A stretch of DNA of 64,000 nucleotides from Apostichopus japonicus (GCF_037975245.1 NC_092574.1:12177213-12241212); one strand, 5' to 3'. Shown: positions 25,413 through 38,375, numbered from the stretch's first letter. Numbers and translations are program-made. Notes: a model not told the origin generated them from the letters alone.

Positions 25413-27500
25413 ATGTCTGAGCAGAAAAAGGTAATGTATCACCATGCATGTGCTGTTGAGGAGTTCACCACCCAATGTGATATATGAGTCTAACTCCTAC
25501 ACCAAACATCGAGAACAATATTTTTTTTGTTCCTTGTAAACAAAGCTAACAAAAGTTAGGCTAGGCCTAACCGATTAGTCACAATGATATAGGCCTAGGC
25601 TAGGAAGCCTATAACCGGCCGTTGGGCTCGAACATGCCCAACGGTAGGAACACAGGACTAGCGTTACAACATGCACACAGCAGCGATCCGAAATTCGCGA
25701 ATCGAAATAAGCATTTCCAGAACAATAACCTCGATTCCATGCCTTTCGGAAATATAAGTTGAACTGAAATGAATTTTCTCCAAACGCAAGGTTATTATCT
25801 AGACACAGACATAGTAACGTAGGCCTAAATGAATTCACGAAAGTAGGCACATAACATCAATGATTGAGCAATTTACAACTGTTTTGCCTGTACTACTATA
25901 CGCGGGGACGTGTCATTCCTCCATCGGTACTTTCCGCCATAGAAAATGTGCTCTTTTTGCCATAGAAAATGTGCCATTCCGCCATAAATTTGTATATGAA
26001 CTATACCAAGCAACGAAAAATCCACAAAATCAGTCATTTAAACCTACAATCAGAATCGTACTTTTTAATAAACTGTCAGCCTTATTTAATTCGATTTATT
26101 CAACTAACTATTATATATTTGAAGACAATCATGTATCAACACTTATGAACTTACAATTCAAACTATTCATTCAATCAACATGTACAGTGCATCAACTCCC
26201 CAATATTGTCTTAACTACAATTCAGGCTATCCAGCGAACCTTCACATTTAAAGCAGTGTATACTTTCCTTATCAGAGAAAGCTTCCCTGATACATTCCTG
26301 TACACCAAGGTCAAATCCATACCTTAAATGTACCTTTCCGCCATGGCCGAAAGAGTAATGGAGTATTGTCTCTCCGTTTTAGAGTAATACTAACTTTTTC
26401 TTTTTTTCTTTCTTTTTGTTTTTTTGTATCTGACATGAAGTGTTTTCTCTCCTTTTTAAAGTACTTAATGTAATGTAATCTACAGACTAGTTCCTTAACC
26501 ATCTCTCACTACTCGAGCTCTTTAATGATCTTGGGATTCCTATGGAAAGACACTGGTACACGGCACACAGAACTGACATAACAAATAACGCCCAACCCTT
26601 CAAATTTAAATGGAATTGTTTAGTGGAAAATGGGGTTCAGTCCTTTCGGTTATATCATTTCTTGCCTTTGTATCGCCCTTAGCATTGCCCTGTGATGAAT
26701 TTAAGTTCTGGTATGACAGTACATTTTGTGAACCAATAGTTCCCGCTCTCATACCGCACTGCAATTTATCATACCTTAGCTAGGCGTACATATAACCTGC
26801 GTATATAATTTTTTCTGACTTTTTTGTCAAAAATGTTACTTTCTCCAATTTGTTTTTTTTTGTCTGTAGGATGTGAAAGATGAATCAGAACACATCACCC
26901 TGAGAGTAATTGGTTCTGTGAGTATCAATCTTTCTTTGTATTAAAGACATGTAATAACATAACATCATTTACTGTAGCTTGTCAAACCATTTGCCTGATG
27001 ATCATTCCAACGTTTGACTCATTTTAGTTATTATTTAGCTATATCTAATACAACTTATGCAAAGCTGACATCATGAGGTAATGACATCAACCACAGCACT
27101 CGTGAAAATGGGATTTGAGTGATTGAATTCCTTGAAGCATTTGTGGGGATATACTTGTATTTAATTGCTCAAATTAAGCAAATTGATGCAAGACAATTTA
27201 CAATTTCTTACAAGACAGTTTTGGCACCTTTAAAGTACGACTCCACGATATCATACTTGCACTATGTACTACTGTGTACTGGTTAGTAATTTTTTTCGGT
27301 CGGTCCCCTGGTACCTGTGCCCATCACTAATGTATACTAAACAGTAGAATTTCCTGTGTACGAGTGGATGTTGTGAGAGATAATTAGTTTACCAACACCA
27401 TCTTACATATTTTTTCTTGCAGGAAGGTTCAACCGTTCAATTTAAAATCAAAAGGTCAACACCCTTGAGGAAGCTGAAGAAAGCATACTGTGATAAGCAG
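25413..27500 (+). CDS. SUMO: SUMO2/3-type small ubiquitin-like modifier, coding exons 1-3 (last exon not found)
   Basis: Exon 1, 25413-25430, encodes MSEQKK; exon 2, 26870-26917, [16 protein letters not shown]; exon 3, 27423-27500, [20 protein letters not shown] plus AYCDKQ. All are phase 0 with AG/GT borders, and the exon boundaries follow those of vertebrate SUMO genes. VQFKIKR.TPL.KL..AYC is characteristic of SUMO2/3. VKDE near the N terminus fits the psi-K-x-E motif used for poly-SUMO chains. The next exon should encode the RFRFDGQPI strand, the acidic helix and the C-terminal diglycine; I searched the plus strand after 27500 and found no such sequence in the window. Role: nuclear protein attached to lysines through E1 SAE1/2 and E2 UBC9. 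It may be a truncated copy, or the exon may lie in rearranged or missing sequence. Confidence 0.85.
25905..26355 (-). repeat. Dispersed repeat with TTCCGCCAT ends, copy 1 (in SUMO intron 1)
   Basis: The reverse complement of about 26350-26090 aligns by eye with 41400-41690, sharing CATGGCGGAAAGG, ACAGGAATGTAT, TTGTAGTTAAGACAA, TTGAATGAATAGTTT and AAATATATAATA. Ends are rich in CATTCCGCCAT. Probably a non-autonomous DNA element; no transposase was seen. Confidence 0.7.
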
Positions 27501-28052
27501 GTATGAAAGCAGGATCGTTTTTAGTCTACCAAGCCAAATTAGAGTCTGCAGGCTTTGGCCACAGATATTTGACCTGGATCTATAAACAAATCACTATATA
27601 TAAATAGTGCTATTGCAATGTTGGGCACATTTTCTGTCAAGTCCTAATTATTAGTTGTTTATGAGTTGCAATTTGCATTGTAAAGATCTGTTTGAGATAC
27701 AGACATATAGGTCTATTGGTTTGCAAACTTTTGGCATATCATATTGATTTGTGTAAGGCCATTTAAAACATTGCAGGCAGATGGAAATTAAAACTTACTG
27801 AGAAATTAACGTTCTTTTACTTTAAAGAAAATCTGTATTGGCCCCAAATTATAGCAAGCTATATTAGCTAGTTTTCTCGTGGTCGAGCTACTCTCCAAAT
27901 TGGTCTCAGACATTTAACATGAGCACACAAGATGACAGACTGTCCCAGTGAGGTAAATTTTCTCCAGGTGATAATGAAAACTGTTAAAGAATTTGAAAAT
28001 CTGGCATATTTGGGGCCAATACAACATACCTCTAAATTAGAAAATGCAACTT
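27501..28052. other. No coding signal; expected place of the last SUMO exon
   Basis: I read all plus-strand frames for the FRFDGQ and QQTGG motifs and found neither. Confidence 0.5.
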
Positions 28053-28179
28053 ACCAGTATTTCTCCAATTGCAGATCAGTTTCCTCACTTCTACTGCAGT
28101 CAGTATGTGGTTGATATCACTTTCCAACACAAATTGTAGATCTTCTGTAGACACAACACCAACCATCTGGGGGTCTATC
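28053..28179 (-). pseudogene. Inverted SAMD3-like exon segment
   Basis: On the minus strand, after an AG at the edge of 28179, the frame reads DPQMVGVVSTEDLQFVLES then DINHILTAVEVRKLICNWRNT, followed by a good donor G|GTAAGT at 28053/28052. It continues the N-terminal domain that the plus-strand copy at 28690 starts and then breaks off (VGVVSTE then unrelated LGTYPG). The first 37 bp (28179-28143) are identical, in inverted orientation, to 28818-28854. This looks like an inversion with duplication at the breakpoint. Confidence 0.7.
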
Positions 28180-28689
28180 TTGTCTATTTTGTTGTAAGGA
28201 ACCACTCCCACCATTATCTCTCAGATTATGGAATTTATGAAATTGATACCTCCTTAAATGAGTCAGTTGTTACCTGTGTACCATTTAAAATCATTCTTGA
28301 CCACTATTCTTTGTTAGGTTATAGGGTTAACGGTGTTACAATGGTAACTTTAAAACATAAGCCAGCATTGCAGATTTAAGACACATACTGACAGTACATA
28401 TGGTAGGCTAACTATAAGAAACAAGTGCTATAAGTTTGTCTCCATTGATTTGAAAGTTGGTGCAAGAGAATAAGGCATCAAAGTTAAGATACATGGTAGT
28501 AACTAGCAACAAATTAAGATGGTGTAGAAAGCAGTTTATTATTGTGTGAAATAGTGCCCAACACTAGCTGTGTTTTTTTAATTTTGCAACGAAAAATTGC
28601 ATTAATTCAAGATACATTTCATACAGTAGTGCGCTTCGCCAAGTAATTTAGAAACTTCTTGAACATTTTAGATATAACAAAAAAACAAG

Positions 28690-31600
28690 ATGCAGTCAGA
28701 AAATTCACCTAGTAGTAGTGACAGTGACACCATCAAGCTGTCTGAAATAGAAGATGCAATTCTGTTTGTGCTGCCCAAAATAGGGGCAGTCAAACTTGCT
28801 CAGCTGGTTGAGACTTTGATAGACCCCCAGATGGTTGGTGTTGTGTCTACAGAACTTGGGACATACCCTGGCATAAAATGCCACAACAATTGACGGAATC
28901 ACTGACCTGAAAGAAACGACCAACATCTAGACTGCGAAAAGAAATGATTAGAATTATAATTGATCATTTTCACAAAGGACCGTCTTCTCTACCTCGAAAA
29001 AAGCAGTTAAGGATCCTGGCTCAAAAAATAATTGCAGAGCACCCTGAGTCATTTAAAGATGATGTTGGATCTAGCTACGATAGTTTGTTGGCTCAATTAG
29101 TCAATAGGGCAGATAACTTGTCACGACTGCCAGGTAGCCATCCTTTCAAGAGAGCGACTCAGAGTAAATGATAGTACTCCCCCCAAAAAGAGAAAAACAG
29201 ACAGCTATGGCTGCATCAGTTGGCAACCGGATACTTTTCCGGCTGGGGAAACTGAAAAAACACAACAGCAAAAAATGGAGGAATTGCAAACACTCCACAA
29301 ATCTGGTCAGCAGGGTGCTAATATCAAAGAACTAATGAATCTGACCTATACCAGCCAACGAAACATGATTAACAGTAAAGACTGTGTCCTTGTTGAGCTC
29401 ATGGAAAAGTGGCCATATCTCTTTGAGGAGGCCTACCTGCTCGATCATGTCAGTACATTAACTGGAGTAAACTTGAAGGAGAAAGTGGAAGAGTCAGCGA
29501 AAAAGAAGATACCAACACTCTATAGGTTCTTGGAGCAGCAGGCATCTACTACTCAGAGATTAAGGCAGACTCTGCATTCTATCAAGGATGTGATGGAAAG
29601 TAATGGTGATAGCTTGCCAAAGATTATTGGTTCCTTGATTCTGCTATGCAGATACTTTGATGATGACACAGCAGCAATTTTTGTCAAAGTAAGTTGCATA
29701 TTCTTCAGTAGTTATCGAACTGTGAACTGAAACAGAAATTGTGCATTTTTACATTCCCTGGAAAATGTGCCACTGTCATGATCTCATTTTTGCTTGTCTA
29801 CTGTAGGGCAATCAACTATCCTCTCCCAGTAGATTAAAGAAAATTCCATATATATATGAGTGAATTAGCCTTTTGGGCTTCAAAGTTGCGGAATGGCTCC
29901 TGATATTTCGAATTGCCATTTGACCTCATGTTGCACAATCATATATGTAATCCACCTTTAACCTTTCATGAAACTTGGACTCTGTTCACTCACAATCTGA
30001 ACAGAAAACAAGTTTATAACCACAGTACAGTATATACTGCACATCTGTAACAATACAGCAGTACTTAAAATATCTTCAGGTGGCCCCTGGTGTTTATCAT
30101 ATATGTAGGGGTCAAAGAGCAAGTTGGTGTTGCATAAAGTCAAAGGAGAGTTAATCAAACCTAAAATGTTGTCTACACTGTACAAATGGTCCTTCTTTTA
30201 CTCTTGAAGTCATTATATATATATATAGTGAGCAGAAGTTTCAATAATTACTACTTTTATTTCAATTTAAGAAACCTGGATCTCAAACTTCTGGGGAACT
30301 TGCTTTACCTGACACCCCGTGTGTTGTTACAGCTGGTAAGTGACATTATTGCAAAGAGGATAAACATCACATTTTGGGTATTTTTACCAGTGTCCTGGTA
30401 GTCAGTGCCAGGGCTCAAAATAGACGGGGGCGAAGAGCGATTCGCCCTAGGAAGTTGAAAAATCGTCCCAGAAAAGAAATCACAAGGGCAAAAAAAAAAT
30501 GCAAATACCGCTAAAATCGCCCTCCACATGTACTGCTCAGTACAGTCAACGGGCGCCGCATATTTTTTTTCTCCCAGCTAGGTGGGTGTCAGGGTACCCG
30601 GAAAAAATGTTTTACCTCGTGTTTCAAGATTTTCAAGAAATTACATATTGGATGTTATAACAAATGAATTATATACTCTACTGACAATGTTTTCATGTTC
30701 AAATACGTATGTGTAAGATAAGGTATAAAACCTTCCTCAATAATTTCTATTTTTTTTTTTCTTTCATTAACTTGTCATATAACTTCATATAATTAACATT
30801 ACTACTAACATCACACTGCTCCCGCTGCTTATGCTTGCTTTCCACGTCTATTGGATCAGACCATATAAATATTTGATTTAGCTCTTAAACAGTTGTTATT
30901 ACTTCTATCTATTATGCAGGCCCAGGGTTCGCATTAGCCGCGCGATTCGCGCAATTTGATCGCATTTGGAATAAAATAATTAATAAAAAGCCACTTGCGG
31001 TTGTTATTTTTTAGTTATCCCATCTTTAATCCATAAACATCTCATAAATTCCTTGTCAGCCTTCCCTTCTATGAAATAAACGAATGAATAAATAGTATTT
31101 TCTTCCACATGGTAGCCTAACACCACACTAAGTCAATGGGAAATCTGCCTAACCATCGGTTTGCAATTGTTTTTTTTTTGTTTTTTTAAATCACACTTTG
31201 CGTAGGATTTGGGTAATAAATTAGGAACCGGGTATATCGCTCAGGATGGGTACCTTAGTTATTGCTGTTATCCGTGACCACATGGTAGCCTAACACCACA
31301 CTAAGTCAATGGGAAATCTGCCTAAAAGTACCCGGGTACCCAGATATACCGGACAAACAATAAATTTTATTGATAAAATGTTGTAAAATGTAATCAATTT
31401 GTTTCTACAATTTATACAGGAGAAACAGCCCTCGCAAAACCAAAAAGAGCCCCCGTCATCAGTAAAACAGCCCAAAAATTATTTTGAGCCCCTCCTGGTA
31501 CTGTAGATATTTTTTTTTATATGTAGTATGTACTGTATAGTTACTGTACGTCATAAAAACAGAGAAGAGTGGTCAATTATGGCTACATAGTTTTATTGCT

Positions 31601-32913
31601 TTTCTTCCATTGCAGGAGAACCATGGGAAGCAACAAGGTTCCAAATTGCTGTAGACGGGCAGTTCATCACAACTGTAAACAACCCGATAGATGCTCTGTG
31701 TGTGTGGTTTTGTGCGTTTTATGTATTCAACCTTGAATACCCTGTTAACGCATCAGCTACTGCCGAATTTATTCAAAGGTAAATGTTGTAGTGCTGCTCA
31801 GTGAAATATTACAATAAGTTGTTGAACTAGGCCTTCAAATTTCATGGGGGGGGGGGGTAGGGCTAATAACTGTTGACAGGAAACTTTCTAAATCCATACT
31901 AATTTGTTAAAGTTAAACTAGTAAAGAGAAGTTTTTATGGGGAATATTTCTATAAAGATTTGTGCCCTGTGTGTTATCCACAAATAGCTTTGTATTGACC
32001 AGAAGTTTCGATGGGCACCATTGATGTAACATTAGTATTGTAGTGTGGACTGGAGTAGTCATTTCGTTCCCACTGAGGTACAAATTGGCAAAGGAACCTG
32101 TGCTTTCAGGGTGATGCGCATAAGTGGGTTGCACCGTTGTGTGTTACAGTTAAGTTTGTATGCACTATAAATCATCAAGGGAATGATAGATCCTTACCCT
32201 ATTGGAGGGGGTGACCCATAGTAAATAGATGAACCCAGATTGGTTTTGGTGATCATATCATGATAAGTAATGGGCTCCCTGGGTCAAGCTTTAATATCAT
32301 GATGCAATAACTTTGCAACCTATCAGTTTAAATTTCTTCAAAATTGGTTTGGTGATATTAGTAGATAGCCTACACATGCTGATGTGTGTTACACTTGATA
32401 TCATGCATATTTATGAGGATGCATGGCTTAGCATTATTTCTGAAAAGAAAGTTTTGAGTTCATGGAATTTGCTTTTGTTACTGTAATACTTTATTAAAAA
32501 TCTTCCTGTGAATGTAATCAATGAACAGCAGCAAAGAACAATAAAATGTTTTCATTCCTGCTGACAAAGATATTCAATAGGCTTTTGAATACACCCATAA
32601 ATAGGTTGCTTTGCACAAATGTGCTTAAATCTGGAATGGTCTGCAGATTTAGAACTTTACATTCCCCCATAGTTAGTGTGTTCCTGGGCTTGATGCATTG
32701 GGAAAATCTGGGATCATCACAAAATTGTCTTTGAAATATACTACCCAATATATGTATGTATAAGTAATGGTTTATCTGTTCTTGACCAGATTCATTGTTG
32801 GAATTAATCCACCTGAAGGAAGAGGCAAAGCAGCTAAAGGAAAGTCCATCCACCCAATTGTGTTAAGGATCAGTAATAAATTGAAAGACTTCGAAAGTGA
32901 ATGGAGCATATAA
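28690..32913 (+). CDS. SAMD3-like uncharacterised protein gene, probably rearranged
   Basis: Plus-strand pieces: ATG 28690 to about 28854 (acidic start, then EDAILFVLPKIGAVKL and DPQMVGVVSTE); about 28914-29160 (RLRKEMIRIIIDHF, QKIIAEHPESFKDD, YDSLLAQLVNRADN); about 29155-29688 in another frame (TPPKKRKTDSYGCISWQPDT, then LMEKWPYLFEEAYLLDH, IPTLYRFLEQQ, LILLCRYFDDDTAAIFVK); 30272-30335; 31616-31778 (DALCVWFCAFYVFNLEYP); 32790-32913 (FIVGINPPEGRG to stop). The last four exons join with phases 0, 1, 2. The wording matches proteins named SAMD3-like in fish and echinoderm genomes, whose function is unknown to me. Problems: the second N-terminal segment is inverted at 28053-28179, and there is a frame change near 29130-29160. 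It is likely a damaged copy, or a misassembled gene. A TIR-bounded element fills the intron 30336-31615. Confidence 0.7.
30409..31500. mobile_element. Non-autonomous hAT-like element bounded by imperfect inverted repeats
   Basis: The left end reads CAGGGCTCAAAATA (30409-30422); the right end is its near complement, TATTTTGAGCCCCTCCTGG (about 31480-31497). CAGGGCTC-type ends are common in hAT elements. Inside are a second CAGGGTTCGCATTAGCC-like end near 30932 and a 47-bp direct repeat. No transposase frame was found and I saw no clear 8-bp target duplication. It sits in an intron of the SAMD3-like gene. Confidence 0.5.
31104..31325. repeat. 48-bp direct repeat with ~126-bp spacer
   Basis: The segment starting CCACATGGTAGCCTAACACC and ending GAAATCTGCCTAA occurs at about 31105-31153 and again at about 31277-31325, apparently without change. 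Nested in the hAT-like element. Confidence 0.8.
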
Positions 32914-32919
32914 AACTTA

Positions 32920-33760
32920 GAGGCAGTGATCAGTATGAAGTGTGTTGAGGTCGCAGGTAACACTTATGTCGTATGTGGTCATTATAGATGTAAGTGAGGG
33001 AACACAAAACTTGAAAAGAGGAAGGCATCGAACTGTATTCTCCTGAATTTCTCTACAGTGGTCATGAGATTTACAGGCAGTGGTCAATTTAAATGTGCTC
33101 TTTAGTTTGAGGCCACAGGTAACACTCCATGCTTGATACAGTTGATATTTGGTCATGATAATCTGTAGGCATTTTAGTTTAGGATTGTTCTTTGCATGAT
33201 TGAACTTGATGCTCCACATTCAGTGTGTACATATCAGTGGTTGTGGCACTTAGAGGCAGGGATCAGTATGAAGTGTGTTGAGGTCTCAGGTAACACTTAT
33301 GTTGTCTGTGGTCATTATAGATGTACAGTATGTGAGTGATCACAAAACTTGTTGAGAGAGTTTAGGAACAATTATTCATTAATGGTCCATGAAGTTTTGG
33401 TTCTGATGCTGATGCAAAATGGCTCATCTTTGTGACAGTTTTGTTGATATTTCATGAACTTCATATGTTATAATGCTTGATATAGTTAGAAGTTAATCCA
33501 CCTGGCAGAAAGGCAAATCAGTTATAGGAAAGTCCATTCGCCTATTGGTGTTAGAGATAGGTAATGTGTTGAAATAGTTCGTAAGTGTAATATGGAGCAT
33601 ATATAATGCTTTTCAAAAGAGAAAGGCATCGAACTGTACTCTCCTGAATTTCTCTACAGTGGTCATGAGACTTACAGGCAGTGGTCAGTATGAATTCATT
33701 AGGTGTCACAGGTAACACTCCATCTGGGGTCATTATACTGCAGATGTTAGTGAGCGTTCA
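32920..33760 (+). repeat. Degenerate tandem repeat downstream of the SAMD3-like stop
   Basis: Blocks such as GATCAGTATGAAGTGTGTTG, GGTAACACTTATGT, GGCATCGAACTGTA and TCTCTACAGTGGTCATGAGA recur two or three times (e.g. 32930, 33259; 33026, 33625). Units are about 300 bp with large differences. Part may be transcribed as 3' UTR. Confidence 0.7.
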
Positions 33761-34779
33761 AACATTTGCTGTCTTTTTTATTGAGATAGTTTAGGAACAA
33801 TTTTATGATGCTTGATATAGTTTTAGCAATTATGGTGTAAGTTGACATGTTCAGAGACATTGTCAGGAGAATGCTCTGGCTGTTTCATCTTTTTTTTCCC
33901 TTCTTTTTTCCTGTGTTGGAGCAGTCTGCGGTTGTGCTCATAATAGAATATTACCTTGTTGTGTACTATCACAGAAGGGACCTAAAAGAAGTGCAGTAAA
34001 ACCACACCTGCACAGAGGCATTGCTCCCTAATATATTACATGTCTATCACCCCACCACCCCTGATGAACTTAAAAAGATTTTTCTTCTTTAGTTCTGTTC
34101 AACTTTGCAATGTGTGAAAGCCAATAAAGGATTTAATACTACTTTTCTTAAAATTTCTTCTTCATATTTCATCTAACAGAAACTTCTGAATAAGTGGGGG
34201 TTTCATTGTTTTGTAGTTTCATGTTGAGTAGGTTACTTAATTGAACACAAATAACAGTATGTTATAGCATTTATTGTTTGTTCCTTCATTTATTTGTTAT
34301 TATCTTTTGTGCTAATAGAGACATATTTGTAACTGAATGATTATATTCATTTGCCTCATTAGAATGATTAATATGTTTTGATTGTGATAGGTATCCAATT
34401 GTTTAAAGGTCTTGATTGTATATGTAATTGCATGTGACATGATTTTGCCTATAGTTGTAGTAGTAGTGGACAATTTTTAACAATTGTCAAAGTTTAGCTG
34501 CAGAGCATTAATTGAAAAAGCCTGTTGGTCAGTTAGGTAAAGGTAAGATGTAAGTTTTGAGAGGAAATAATTTGAAAATAACTAGTGTATGTGTTTTTAT
34601 GGTCATTTCTGTAATAAGAAAGTACGCGTCATATGTTTAGAAGTTACAGATACAGTCAAGCAAAATATAACTTGTATCCTTTATTTATAAAAAAGATAAC
34701 ATTACTATCGTTAATAAAGAAGTTAATAAAAAAAAGTTGAAGTAAAAACAGTTTCATTCGTGTAGGTGTATTCTACTGT
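33761..34779. other. No gene; possible 3' UTR-like sequence
   Basis: AT-rich with AATAAA-type motifs near 34125, but no coding signal. I cannot assign it to a transcript. Confidence 0.4.
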
Positions 34780-35225
34780 GTGTACCGTGTGTACCTATAC
34801 CGTTAATTTACGTGGGTTGTCTGTTATTTTACAGAATTTGCACCGGCGTCCTGGCTGCCAGTCCCTTCACCGTTATATAACGTTACGGTTAAGTAACCGT
34901 TAATTAACATATTTCCCCTGTTAAATTACTGTTCACCGCGTAATTTTGCAGTTTAATTACGGTATTACACCGTGATTTTTGGCCAGTCAAATAACGGTAC
35001 ACCCGTAAAATGACGTGGCATTTCCCTGTTAAAAAACAATGCTAAAACTGTACGATTGCCGTAAAATTACAGCAATGCCGCGTAATTTACAAACCGTTAA
35101 ATAACTGTACGGTATTAACGTTTAATTTCGTTACGTTCGAAAAACTGTTATTTTACAGAATAGCACCGGCGTCCTGGCTGCCAGTACTTTTACCGTAAAA
35201 TTACGGAATTTTTTTTAACAGTGTA
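34780..35225. repeat. MITE-like element with CACCGGCGTCCTGGCTGCCAG boundaries and CCGTTATTTTACG array
   Basis: The 20-mer CACCGGCGTCCTGGCTGCCA occurs at about 34842 and again at about 35164, about 320 bp apart, in the same orientation. Between and around them are many variants of CCGTAAAATTACGG and CCGTTAATTTACG, which are palindromic. It ends with TTTTTTTTAACAGTGTA. Probably a non-autonomous DNA element. Confidence 0.7.
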
Positions 35226-36224
35226 CATTTTGTGCTACGCGATCCACGTTTTGCACATGTATACATATATATGCGTTCATGCAGCGATGGAGACCTGTTC
35301 GACTGGCAATCCTTGCGCCAATCTTTAGCTGGAATCTTGCCCTAGATTAGAGGTAAAGTTACTCGATACAATTGTATATAATAAAGTAATCCTCTCACCC
35401 AGATTTTAGACACAATGTACGGATTTCATCCGTCGTTATCAATGTGCGCGACGGACATTAATTTAAGGGTTTGGTTAATGTCAATCTGCTAGCCTACAGC
35501 CGATACGCAGACTATAAGTCCACCACATTAGCCATAACACCTTCAAAAATTAATAATTGATGTGACGATTTGATCGCGCTGTAATTTGTATTTCTTTAGC
35601 CCGCATCCCATCACTTATTTTCTTCAATTCTCACTTAGTAATCCTTGGCCAAAAAGCAAACTGCATTACGTGTAAAACTGTACAGCGGAGATCTATTGCT
35701 TTGTACAGCGTACATAGTGCCCACGGCCCCCACTCGTGTATTACAGCGATCGATGAGTAACGGTTTCCATGAGTAACACGCATGCGCGAGGGTTTGGATA
35801 CGTCTATATATGATAATTACCCCTAACCCTCCTAGGAAAAAGAATTACGGGTCCGGGTCACGGCCTTTGAGGTGTTGTTTTATTTCCAGGGTAGATCCGT
35901 CTCTATGGGGCTGGTCGTAAACTTTTCCAGGAACAGGCCAGCTTTCCCTAACAAGAATTGATTACAATTCAATCCAACGGAAACTAATTAAACGGAAGCC
36001 TCTCATGGATAAGGGACGTCTCTAGAGGGGGGTGTGGGGTGTCTCACCCCCCCACCCCAATATTGGTAAAACTGACTATAGTTGGAACTGTCGCACTCTA
36101 ATTTACCTAGGCCTATTCATATATTCTTGTAGCTGGTATGGCTGGGTGGAGAGCTGAGCCTCCCCCTTTTCAATTTATATGGGGTAAAGACCCTCCTTGA
36201 CGTATTTGATTGGCCACAGTGGAC
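35226..36224. other. No gene recognised
   Basis: Mixed unique sequence; no splice-bounded frame with a family motif. Confidence 0.5.
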
Positions 36225-36510
36225 ACAATTCGGGAATGTATGCCGACATTTATTCGTGTCGACATCAATTCGATTTAATGGTAACATAAATTCGATTTTA
36301 TGCATTCATTAATTCTGAGCTAATTCAGTAGGCAGTATTTATGTCTACTTAAAATTGATTTAATGTGGACATAAGTTTGAATTCATAAAGACAAATATTC
36401 GAATTAATGCTAGCATATATTCAAATAAATGCTAGCATATTTTCGATTTAATATCAGCATATATTCGATTTATTGTCAGCATATATTCGATATAATGCTG
36501 ACATAATATT
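36225..36510. repeat. Degenerate GCATATATTCGATTTAATGTC array
   Basis: About 285 bp of roughly 24-bp variants combining ATTCGATTTAATG or ATTCAAATAAATG with CTAGCATAT, GTCAGCATA or GACATAA. Confidence 0.8.
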
Positions 36511-38375
36511 TGACCAATGAGAGTGCAGGAATACAGGCCTATGTATTTCTGCATAAAATCACTTCCGACAACAATTCCGCCTGATCCGTGCTTAGATGGC
36601 AATTCAACAACCACCCCCTGCACGGGGTGACAAAGGAATGATTCACCCGGTTATCGACTATAGGTACGTCACTCCTCGTCACTATATATTAATTAATGCA
36701 TGGTTCATTTATATGCGCAAATCAGATAACAGGTGATAAGCTTATAATTAGCCCTTTGTTCCTATTCCGCTTTAGGTACATGTTTATATCAGGCGCAGAT
36801 CCTATGGGGGAAGGTTGTTACCACCCAACCCCACTACCCTTCCTTATCAACCCCATACACATTTAATAAAATAGCAACTTTCCGGTCAAAAATTTCCATT
36901 TTATTTTTCTGTCGAACGATCCCCAGAAAACCCTGGGAGTCGGCCTCACCGATACCACTGCCAGCTATACCCGCCTTTAGAAATCTTAGGTTCCCGCTTA
37001 GGAACGTGAGGTCAGGAAAGGGAGAAGTAAACTATAGTTTAGCAAACACCATGCCAACTGCCAAAATATTGATCAGTGTAATATGACAAGCCATTTGTAT
37101 TAGATCAAGGGCAATTTTTATATATATCGCCCAGGGGCCGAGCGAAGGGGTTTTTGTTGGGGATGTGGAGAATTTGATTTGCCGACGGATCTAGAAGTGG
37201 TGACTGAAATGGGGGAGGGGTCTAAGGGGAGGGGGTGTCCCCCTGCCCTTTGGCAATTTTTTAGTTTTGAAACGTCCTTAGATGCAATCTGGTGCATATT
37301 TAAGTCAAATTTGATTTGCCGAAGGATCTGGAAGTGGTGACTGAAATGGGGGAGGGGTCTAATGGGAGGGGGTGTCCCCCATATAGATGTTGGCCTGATT
37401 ATCATGTTATTGTACCAGTCTGCGACCTGCGAGGTCAAGAATATGTTACTTTAAACTTCCTGTTATGTGTAGATTATGGAGGTGACTACTTGGAATGTAA
37501 TTATATACAACGGATGTCATGTGCTATATTCCTTATCGAATTCAACTTTAATCGTTTCCGTTTTGTTAACTGATTTATTAAGTTGGAATGAAACCAAAAA
37601 ATTCCCCCCAAAACCGGGTGATCTTTGGGGTATATTTTGTTACTTATTATCACTGTAATATTTCCTTTGCTGGTATGTATACAAAGGCTCCCGACATCCT
37701 TCCCGACTGGCATCTGGTTTCACCATATCTTGGAGGATGCATTGGACAAATCGAGGGGTGATTTTGTGGAAATTCCGAGGGATCCATAAACTTGTACTAC
37801 ATCACTGTTAATCCGGCTGTTCTAACTCAGTTACGAAGTTGTCACAATATATAGACAAAGAATGGAACATTTTAAGCAAAGAGTGGTTAGAGCTCTATGT
37901 AATCAAATTGAGAAGGAGAGCAAAGATTTCTTATAGACATGCATCGAAAGGGAACCAAGCTTGAAAGTAGATCAAGTTGCAAGTTTTTGTGCCAAGGCTC
38001 TATCTTGGGTAACTTCTCCCTTGCAATATCAAACGGTCCGACAAGTCACTGACCAGAATGTAAGTCGCTTTCGTCCAATCAGAGCGCTAGAAAGTAACAT
38101 GCGACACTGGTCGTTAAATGAGAGCACAAGAAGCTGAGATATGTCAACTTAATTCGACGTATGTCGATTTCAGGACTTATAGCACACTATAGGCGCACCA
38201 TATATGTCTCTACTGGTTTACTAGAACCAGTGTGTCTTTATAATGAAATATGGAAACGGTTGCAGCAACAACAAAAATAATAATAATGAACAAGAAACAA
38301 GGCAAATGACATTCTAGGATTAGTGTGAACATGTATAGAAAGTTTTACAGACAAGTATGTACAATATTCACATAT
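36511..38375. other. No gene recognised; internal G-rich duplication
   Basis: Two partial copies of a block containing GATTTGCCGANGGATCT, GAAGTGGTGACTGAAATGGG and GGAGGGGGTGTCCCCC lie at about 37167-37240 and 37311-37383, about 144 bp apart. Confidence 0.6.

Noticed and set aside
32000-32035. SFDG-like reading as the missing SUMO exon
   Set aside because: Only four residues fit, a stop follows directly, and there is no acceptor.
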